A stretch of 20,067 bases of DNA from an uncultured Lentisphaeria bacterium (GTDB taxonomy: Bacteria; Verrucomicrobiota; Lentisphaeria; JABSQK01; CAJWLW01), in contig CAJWLW010000060.1 in assembly GCA_913042885.1 (NCBI GenBank), positions 1-20,067 on the forward strand, in the 5' to 3' direction. The notes below the pieces were generated by a model. The model had not been told where the DNA came from. It was given only the letters and a program-made list of their open reading frames with translations, and did not search any database. Positions 14,737 through 20,067 of the stretch are shown piece after piece. The stretch's first letter is position 1, and each line of letters begins with the position of its first letter. The translations under genes and the position numbers were made by a program.

Positions 14737-15053
14737 AGTGTCCGGGTGGGCAGGGAGCGGCGCCGTTCAGAAACGTAAGCGTGAGTGGCAGAATTTATGC
14801 CGCTCAGTGTCAACGGCAACAACCTGAACTTCGGTGTAGAATGTAGGTCTAACGTGCCGTGGATCAAGCGATAACGATCGATACGGGTAGCCGGGGCAGC
14901 GTTGCAACGTTGCAATGTTGCAACGCGGTGGTAATTTGCCTTCAGTTTCGCTCCAGTACATGCAAACTGCGGCACAGACTTGTTCAACGCACGGTGTTAG
15001 CCTCATCATAGGACCGACAGCCGCGCCGGCTGTTTCCGAGCACGGGAAAAGTC
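14737..15053. other. 317-nt divergent intergenic region
   Basis: This separates the minus-strand TVP38-like gene from the + strand glycan cluster. It holds the triple GTTGCAA repeat annotated separately. On the minus strand, TTGCCG-16 nt-TAAATT is a weak promoter candidate for the TVP38-like gene. On the + strand a TAGAAT lies near 14838 without a good -35. I see no gene or structured RNA. The methyltransferase start is preceded only by a weak GGGA. Confidence 0.5.
14901..14924. repeat. Three tandem 8-bp repeats GTTGCAAC/GTTGCAAT/GTTGCAAC
   Basis: GTTGCAAY occurs three times head to tail with no gap. Each core TTGCAA is itself a palindrome, and the whole block is nearly palindromic, with mismatches only in the middle. 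It lies about 130 nt upstream of the first gene of the glycan cluster. This is the form expected of a cooperative regulator binding site; an origin-like iteron array would normally be longer. Confidence 0.6.
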
Positions 15054-15704
15054 ATGGGACTGGCAAAATCTTTCGTACGTCTGGCCAAAAAGCTGCCGAT
15101 CGACCTGGCCCAGGCGGAACTGAACGAGACGACCAAGGGCAAACTGATTGCTCTTGACCTGGTACCGCGCTTGGCGGAAGCCAAGCGCGGCTCACAAACG
15201 GCGCTTGATGTCGGCTGCCGTGCCGGCAACCAGACGCGCTGGCTCGAAAACATCGGCTATACGGTCACCTCGATCGATGTCGAGAAAACCTTCGACAAAT
15301 GCATCATCGTCGATGCCGACAAACGTCTGCCGTTCGATGACAACAGTTTCGATTTGGTCTGGTGTAGCGAAGTGATGGAGCATCTGCGCGATCCGGAATT
15401 CAGCGCCAATGAGATCCGCCGCATACTCAAGGACGGTGGCATGATGATCCTGACGACGCCTAACACCTACTTCTGGCTGATGCGCCCGCTGCACCTGATC
15501 GGCCTGATGCCGGAGAAACTGCAGAACGACGACCACAAGCAGTTTTTTTCCATGCGCGACATCCGCCGTCTGTTCCCGAACGCTGAGATATTCGGTTATT
15601 TCCCTTACATGCTGATCAAGCTCAAGATCCGGTGTTGCCTGGGACCGCTGACACCGACGTTCGTCATCTGTGAGCGCCGGCCCGAGGCCGGGGCGGTTGC
15701 CTGA
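15054..15704 (+). CDS. SAM-dependent methyltransferase, class I
   Basis: 216 aa, cytoplasmic. Motif I is ALDVGCRAGNQTRW (50-63); the acidic residue for the SAM ribose is in SIDVE (73-77). Then come FDLVWCSEVMEHLRDPE (99-115), RRILKDGGMMILTTPN (122-137) and a long C-terminal part typical of Methyltransf_11 enzymes. These often methylate sugars or small molecules. As the first gene of a + strand cluster with glycosyl- and acyl-modifying enzymes, it probably methylates a glycan component or lipid intermediate. The substrate is unknown. Confidence 0.85.
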   Translation: MGLAKSFVRLAKKLPIDLAQAELNETTKGKLIALDLVPRLAEAKRGSQTALDVGCRAGNQTRWLENIGYTVTSIDVEKTFDKCIIVDADKRLPFDDNSFDLVWCSEVMEHLRDPEFSANEIRRILKDGGMMILTTPNTYFWLMRPLHLIGLMPEKLQNDDHKQFFSMRDIRRLFPNAEIFGYFPYMLIKLKIRCCLGPLTPTFVICERRPEAGAVA

Positions 15705-15757
15705 AAATCTTCATCCTGCCTGAATCACCGACAGTAATCTAAACGGACGGACGCCAC

Positions 15758-16582
15758 ATGCCGAACTGCCGCAAATCAAAGGTAGGGACGCAGCGAATTA
15801 CGAACTTCCGGTGTGCCGTGATCATCTGCCTGGTGTCACTGCCGGTCAGCGGTCTGGCGCAGATCTCGCTCGAAACGATTCCGAGCTGGCGGCCGGCGCG
15901 TAATCAGTTACTGATCACTGTCCGGAATAGTGGCCCAAGCATCGCTTACCAGGTGCGGCTCGAAATCTCGGTTGCCGGCCGGACCTGGGAGGGCATAGCC
16001 CAGGACATGGTGGTGTCGAAGAGGTACTATCGCGAGATGTTCAACATCGAGCTGGATGAAAAGGCGCGACGCACCCCGGTCATCATCACGGTTCGCTATA
16101 GCGACGAGGAAGGGTACATGTGCTCGGCTGTCAACGTTGCGCCGCTGGGCCTCCACTCGGCCGAGGTGCCGGATATCCGCGCCAAGGTCGACAGCGTCAA
16201 GATCAATGACAAGGCGACCATCGAAGCGGTGTTCTACAACGGCACAGCGGCCGAGATCGCCGGCACTCTGCGATTCGTCGGGAGCGACGAGCTGGCGGCC
16301 GGGATCGGGACCGTGCCGATCTCTCTGGCTGCCGGTGCCAAGGAACGCGTCATGGTGCCGATCTCCAACCTGGCAGGGCGGCCCGGAAGCCACTATCGCA
16401 ACTTTCTGCTGATCGAAACAGAAGATGTCTCGGGAATGACCGATTTCGTGACTGTTCCCGTGATGGTTTCGATCGCCGGTAAAGGCGGTAGCCTGTCGAC
16501 CATGAAAATCGTCACCGGGAGTTGCCTGCTGCTGTTGACGCTGCTGCTCTCGTGTGTGACTCGAAATCTGTACAAAGGATAG
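15758..16582 (+). CDS. Exported protein with two beta-sandwich domains and a C-terminal membrane anchor
   Basis: 274 aa. A basic N-terminus and hydrophobic core end at VSGLAQ, with signal cleavage after about A34. Two repeats of Ig-like strands follow: one starts at NQLLITVRNSGPSIAYQVRL, the other at KATIEAVFYNGTAAEIAGTL. This pattern resembles CARDB/NEW3-type domains that bind or present carbohydrates. A single helix (about residues 251-267) and the short basic tail RNLYKG anchor it, leaving the domains outside the cytoplasm. It starts 53 nt after the methyltransferase and ends with TAG 8 nt before the glycosyltransferase ATG. I know no named family; it may be an assembly or scaffold factor for the glycan made by its neighbours. 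Confidence 0.75.
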   Translation: MPNCRKSKVGTQRITNFRCAVIICLVSLPVSGLAQISLETIPSWRPARNQLLITVRNSGPSIAYQVRLEISVAGRTWEGIAQDMVVSKRYYREMFNIELDEKARRTPVIITVRYSDEEGYMCSAVNVAPLGLHSAEVPDIRAKVDSVKINDKATIEAVFYNGTAAEIAGTLRFVGSDELAAGIGTVPISLAAGAKERVMVPISNLAGRPGSHYRNFLLIETEDVSGMTDFVTVPVMVSIAGKGGSLSTMKIVTGSCLLLLTLLLSCVTRNLYKG

Positions 16583-16590
16583 ATCAGACG

Positions 16591-17556
16591 ATGGAATACC
16601 AGATATCGATCGTTGTCCCGTTCTACAATGAGGAAGACTCAATCGGGGAGCTCTGCCGTCGGCTGCGTGAGGTGTTGGATAAGGTCGGCCGCAGGTATGA
16701 GGTTCTATGTGTCGACGACGGCAGTGACGACCGGACGCTCGAGCGGTTGATCGCCGAGCACCGGGCGCATCCGCAGTTCAAGGTCATCAAGTTGCGTGGC
16801 AACTTCGGCCAGACCGCCGGGCTGGCAGTGGGCTTTCATCATGCCGGCGGTGAAATCATCCTGGCGATGGACGGTGATTTGCAACATTGTCCGGAAGAGA
16901 TACCAATGTTCCTGGAGAAGATCGACGAGGGTTACGACATTGTCAGTGGTTGGCGCCATCAGCGTCGCGACGGTTTCGTCCTTCGGCAGATCCCTTCGCG
17001 CATCGCCAATCGTATGCTGGCGCGTGCGTCGGGTGTCGACATCAATGATTTCGGCACAACCTTCAAGGCCTATCGCCGTGATGTAATCAAGGCCTTACCG
17101 CTGTATGGCGACTTCCATCGCTTCATCCCGGGACTCGCTGCCGAGCTGCGGCCGCGCATCACCGAGGTCAAGATCACCGACATGCCGCGCGCCGCCGGAG
17201 AATCGAAATACGGCATCAGCCGGACATTCACCGTCTTCTTCGATATCTTCCGGCTGCGGTTCCTGCTGCACTACATCAACAAGCCACTGCAGACATTCGG
17301 TAGCGTCGGCGGTGTCATCGGTGTCATCGGAGCACTGGTGCTGCTTTATCTGGCAAAGGTGAAACTGATCGACAATGGCGCCATCATGATCGATCACGGT
17401 CCGATGTTCCTGGCGGCGATTCTAGCGATCATGCTGGGCGCACAGTTGATTTCCCTTGGATTACTTGGCGAAATGATCCACCGCCTCAGCCGTGAACAAC
17501 ATCCGCGCTACGTCCACTATGTTGGGCAAAAATATGGATTTGAGGAGGATGTATGA
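16591..17556 (+). CDS. Family 2 glycosyltransferase, DPM1/ArnC/GtrB type
   Basis: 321 aa. The GT-A domain shows VVPFYNEEDSIGE, VDDGS (41-45), DGDLQ (94-98, the metal and nucleotide-sugar site) and DFGTTFKAYRRD (153-164). Two C-terminal membrane helices (about 237-256 and 272-294) are as in enzymes that move a sugar from a nucleotide donor onto undecaprenyl or dolichyl phosphate on the cytoplasmic face. The product would be a lipid-phosphate sugar used by a GT-C enzyme on the other side, which fits the large membrane protein at the end of the window. ATG at 16591 is chosen over an upstream in-frame ATG that lies inside the preceding gene. It overlaps the next gene by ATGA. Confidence 0.93.
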   Translation: MEYQISIVVPFYNEEDSIGELCRRLREVLDKVGRRYEVLCVDDGSDDRTLERLIAEHRAHPQFKVIKLRGNFGQTAGLAVGFHHAGGEIILAMDGDLQHCPEEIPMFLEKIDEGYDIVSGWRHQRRDGFVLRQIPSRIANRMLARASGVDINDFGTTFKAYRRDVIKALPLYGDFHRFIPGLAAELRPRITEVKITDMPRAAGESKYGISRTFTVFFDIFRLRFLLHYINKPLQTFGSVGGVIGVIGALVLLYLAKVKLIDNGAIMIDHGPMFLAAILAIMLGAQLISLGLLGEMIHRLSREQHPRYVHYVGQKYGFEEDV

Positions 17557-18392
17557 AGCGCGTGATCATCAACGCCGATGACTTTGGCTGGTCTGCGGCG
17601 GTGAATCACGGCATCGTCGAGGCGCATCGCAGGGGCATACTTACGAGCACGACGCTGTTGACGAATTTTCCAGGGTTTGAGCACGCCGCCGCTGTAGCTC
17701 GGGAAACGCCGTCGCTGGGCGTCGGACTGCACCTCAACATCGTGCATGGCGCGCCACTGTCGCCGCCCGATCAGGTTGCCAGCCTGGTCGATGGCAGCGG
17801 AAATTTTGCCGGAATGTCGACACTTCTGCGTCGTGCCACGCTCGGCCGGTTACGACGGCCCGATCTCGATCTGGAACTTTCGGCGCAACTCGAGCGCTAC
17901 CGCCAGCGAATAGGCGAACCGACGCATTTGGACAGCCACAAACACGTGCACATCTTCCGGCCGATCCGCGATGCCGTCATCGCCGTAGCCCGACAGCTCG
18001 CAAAGCCGCGCCTGCGTACACCCTACGAGACGGCACCACTGGGATGTTCGACACGTGACTGGAAGTGCCGCGCCTTCCGGATCCTGGCACGCCCGACCAA
18101 GGCCGCAGTACAGCAGGCGGGATGCCTCACCCCCGATCATTTCGTCGGCCTCGCGGATACCGGCGGCATGACGCCGCAGGTCTATCACCGGGCCTTTGAC
18201 AGGATGCCCGACGGCATCACCGAAATCATGTGTCACCCCGGTCCGGCCAACTCCAATGACGGCGTCACCGGCACCTATTACATCACCCCCTTCTTCCGCG
18301 AGCTCGAACTCAATGCGCTGTTCGATTTGTCGCTGATCGATCGACTTGCTGGCAGCGGTTACGAGAAAATTCACTACGGCCAGCTCAACTGA
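17553..18392 (+). CDS. ChbG/HpnK (YdjC) family carbohydrate deacetylase
   Basis: 279 aa. Metal and catalytic motifs of the family are present: INADDFG (6-12, D9/D10), GLHLNI with H60, and DSHKHVH (127-133). The C-terminal EIMCHPG carries another conserved His. Members remove N-acetyl groups from sugars such as diacetylchitobiose or hopanoid-linked N-acetylglucosamine. Here the preceding gene is a lipid-sugar transferase whose stop overlaps the start (ATGA, 17553-17556), with a strong GAGGAGG at 17542-17548. A likely substrate is therefore the acetylated sugar on the lipid carrier, comparable to the GtrB-HpnK type of pairing. No hopanoid genes are seen. Confidence 0.88.
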   Translation: MKRVIINADDFGWSAAVNHGIVEAHRRGILTSTTLLTNFPGFEHAAAVARETPSLGVGLHLNIVHGAPLSPPDQVASLVDGSGNFAGMSTLLRRATLGRLRRPDLDLELSAQLERYRQRIGEPTHLDSHKHVHIFRPIRDAVIAVARQLAKPRLRTPYETAPLGCSTRDWKCRAFRILARPTKAAVQQAGCLTPDHFVGLADTGGMTPQVYHRAFDRMPDGITEIMCHPGPANSNDGVTGTYYITPFFRELELNALFDLSLIDRLAGSGYEKIHYGQLN

Positions 18393-18396
18393 CGGT

Positions 18397-19431
18397 ATGG
18401 AAATACTCAAAGTCACAGGGGAACACGCAGCGGCCTGGGATGAATTCGTCCTGGCCGCGCCGGACGCAACGTTTTATCACCAGTACAAATGGAAAACCGC
18501 GCTCGAGCAGGCGTACAAGGTGCGCCCGCACTACCGCATCGCCATGCAGGGACAACAGGTTCGCGGGGTCCTGCCGTTGGCCGAAGTGAGGAGCTTACGC
18601 GGCTCGCGCTCCCTGGTATCGACACCATTCGCCAATTACGGCGGCGTCCTGGCGGACGACGACGAGGTAGCGGCGGCGTTGTTGGCCCACGGTCATTCGC
18701 TCATCGACACGCTGCAGGCCCGACGCCTTGAGTTCAAGTCTCTATGCCAGGCCGAACACGCCGAGCTCGCCGAGTTGCTGGAATATTTTTCGCTGGTCCT
18801 GAACCTCGACGCCGACTCGGAGGTGGTTTGGAAGGGCGAGCTCAACGCCAAAGTCCGCAATCAGGTGCGCAAGGCAGAGAAGAATGGCGTCACGGTCGAG
18901 GCCGGCATCGGGCACTTTCAGAGTTTCATCGACATGCTGCGCCTCAACCTGCGTGATCACGGCACGCCGACCCATTCCGCCAAGTGGTTTTCGGTGCTGC
19001 GCGAGCTGTTCGCCGATCAGATGGAGGTGTCGATGGCGCTGATCGACGGCCAACCGGTGGCCGGTGTCTGGATGTTTTTCTTTCGCGATACCGCGATTGC
19101 GCACTCGGGTGCGTCGCGCCGCGAGCATCTGCATCTGTGCCCCAACAATCTGGCGTACTGGAACGCGATCAAGCTGGCCTGCGAGCGCGGCTGCCGTTAT
19201 TTCGACTTTGCCCGCAGCCGCCGGACCGCGGGTACTTTCCATTTCAAGAAACAGTGGGGTGCCACGCCGCGGCAGATATATTACCAATACTTTCTGCGTC
19301 CCGGTGAAGAGGTGCCGGATATGAACCCCGACGACCCGAAGTACAAACTGGCAGTCACCATGTGGCGCCGGCTACCGCTTGCCGTCGCCAACCGACTGGG
19401 TCCGATCCTGCGATCCCGTATCTCAACATGA
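18397..19431 (+). CDS. FemAB/GNAT-fold acyl- or aminoacyltransferase, PEP-CTERM-associated type
   Basis: 344 aa, cytoplasmic. The layout is that of FemAB-related proteins: an N-terminal GNAT-like half (DATFYHQYKWKTALEQAY, STPFANYGG) and a C-terminal half with HGTPTHSAKWF, PVAGVWMFFF, CPNNLAYWNAIKLACERG and FDFARSRRTAGTFHFKKQWG. The last stretch closely follows the FemAB-like family found in exosortase/PEP-CTERM exopolysaccharide loci, which is thought to attach an amino acid or acyl group to a sugar. The ATG at 18397 lies 4 nt after the deacetylase stop; acylation of the freed amine would be a logical next step. Its stop overlaps the next ATG (19428-19431). Confidence 0.87.
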   Translation: MEILKVTGEHAAAWDEFVLAAPDATFYHQYKWKTALEQAYKVRPHYRIAMQGQQVRGVLPLAEVRSLRGSRSLVSTPFANYGGVLADDDEVAAALLAHGHSLIDTLQARRLEFKSLCQAEHAELAELLEYFSLVLNLDADSEVVWKGELNAKVRNQVRKAEKNGVTVEAGIGHFQSFIDMLRLNLRDHGTPTHSAKWFSVLRELFADQMEVSMALIDGQPVAGVWMFFFRDTAIAHSGASRREHLHLCPNNLAYWNAIKLACERGCRYFDFARSRRTAGTFHFKKQWGATPRQIYYQYFLRPGEEVPDMNPDDPKYKLAVTMWRRLPLAVANRLGPILRSRIST

Positions 19432-20067
19432 TCCCCCCATCCACAAACAACGGACCGGAAACACCGGGAGATGAGTCACCGCACCAGGCTGCCCCGGCCC
19501 CGGAAGCGGCAGATGAGGAATCGGCGGCGCCGTCGGCCGGCACCGAGGCGGATGAGATCGGCGGTGCCGCCAATCTTGCCGGCCAGGACCCTGTTGATGA
19601 CACCTCGCCGCCACCGCTGATGCCACTGGGGGTCGAGCGGTGGCTGGCCCGCGCGATGCTGCTGGCTGCCGTGCTCTTTGCGTACGCGATTTCATCGCCC
19701 CTGCTCGATCCCGGCTACAGCGCTGCCGGTGATGATATCATTCACATGGCCTACGACCACGAAGTAGCAGCCATCATCGAAGCCGAAGGCCGGTTGTACG
19801 GCTGGTCGTATCTCTACGGTCTTGGCGCGCCGATCTTTCTGTTCCGGCCGCCGCTGCAGTACTTTTCTGTCGGACTGATTCATAGCTGCGTCGGTGGTCT
19901 GCTGACGATCGCCGAAATTCACAAGCTCTTCTATGTCATCTTTTTCAGTTTGTTCCCGTTCAGCATGTATTACCTGCTGTCGAAATTCAGTTTCCGACCG
20001 CTGGCCTGCGGCATCGCGGCGCTTTTTGCGATCACGCCGATCAGTATGTGGGGGCATACGATCGACG
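19428..20067 (+). CDS. Large multispanning membrane protein, probable GT-C-type glycosyltransferase (3' end outside window)
   Basis: The ATG at 19428-19430 overlaps the FemAB-like stop as ATGA, and the frame stays open to the window edge (213 codons seen). The first 65 or so residues are hydrophilic, rich in Ala, Pro, Glu and Asp, and should be disordered in the cytoplasm. A first helix (about 70-90) is followed by an extracytoplasmic loop with GDDIIHMAYDHEV and then LYGLGAPIFLFRPPLQYF, a pattern seen in PTPS-related/YfhO-like and other GT-C membrane proteins that use lipid-phosphate sugars. At least two more helices follow before the edge. Together with the DPM1/ArnC-like enzyme upstream it would complete a flip-and-transfer pathway. 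Acceptor unknown. Confidence 0.75.
   Translation, partial: MIPPSTNNGPETPGDESPHQAAPAPEAADEESAAPSAGTEADEIGGAANLAGQDPVDDTSPPPLMPLGVERWLARAMLLAAVLFAYAISSPLLDPGYSAAGDDIIHMAYDHEVAAIIEAEGRLYGWSYLYGLGAPIFLFRPPLQYFSVGLIHSCVGGLLTIAEIHKLFYVIFFSLFPFSMYYLLSKFSFRPLACGIAALFAITPISMWGHTID

Noticed and set aside
16510..16582. PEP-CTERM-like sorting signal at the end of the exported protein
   Set aside because: There is a C-terminal helix and a basic residue tail, but no Pro-Glu-Pro motif before the helix; a plain membrane anchor explains it.
1..20067. tRNA, rRNA, CRISPR array, transposase or attachment site
   Set aside because: Reading both strands, I found no cloverleaf-like segments, regularly spaced repeats, transposase motifs or paired terminal repeats; gaps between genes are short and accounted for.

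Overview
The window is GC-rich bacterial DNA, densely packed, with genes on both strands. It shows no rRNA, tRNA, CRISPR array or insertion sequence. The organism cannot be named from the sequence. Several traits suggest a Gram-negative, possibly PVC-related lineage (Verrucomicrobiota, Lentisphaerota, Planctomycetota): lipoprotein signals, a periplasmic-type gamma-glutamyltransferase, PilT-like motor ATPases, and an MnmA of the variant I associate with plastids and PVC bacteria. That placement is inference.

Region 1 (1-6757). After the tail of an unidentified + strand gene come eight minus-strand genes with gaps of 30 nt or less or short overlaps, which look like one operon. In transcription order they are an LppM-like lipoprotein, a second lipoprotein, rsmE, a TIM-barrel-like protein, ggt, gor, a CPYC glutaredoxin and chaC. 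The last four form a complete set for glutathione turnover: extracytoplasmic cleavage (Ggt), reduction of GSSG (Gor), use in disulfide exchange (glutaredoxin) and cytoplasmic cleavage (ChaC). A promoter-like sequence ends almost on the first start codon.

Region 2 (6758-9773). Behind a well-formed sigma70-like promoter lie two tandem, divergent PilT/PilU-family ATPases. The first has an in-frame TAG that separates a 41-codon N-terminal piece from the ATPase. The two proteins have lost different conserved residues, and a 24-bp direct repeat spans their junction.

Region 3 (9774-13975). This holds a UbiA-family (EboC-like) membrane prenyltransferase; a convergent minus-strand pair encoding a LarA-like (DUF2088) protein and a CDGSH iron-sulfur protein; and, divergent from that pair, mnmA followed by a small membrane protein with a zinc ribbon.

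Region 4 (13984-20067). A minus-strand TVP38/DedA-type membrane protein is followed by a 317-nt gap containing three tandem 8-bp repeats. Then comes a + strand envelope-glycan cluster: a methyltransferase, a membrane-anchored exported beta-domain protein, a DPMS/ArnC-type glycosyltransferase, a ChbG/HpnK-type deacetylase, a FemAB-like acyltransferase, and the start of a large multispanning membrane protein cut by the window edge. ATGA overlaps tie several of these together. They probably build or modify a lipid-linked or exported glycan whose identity is not visible here.
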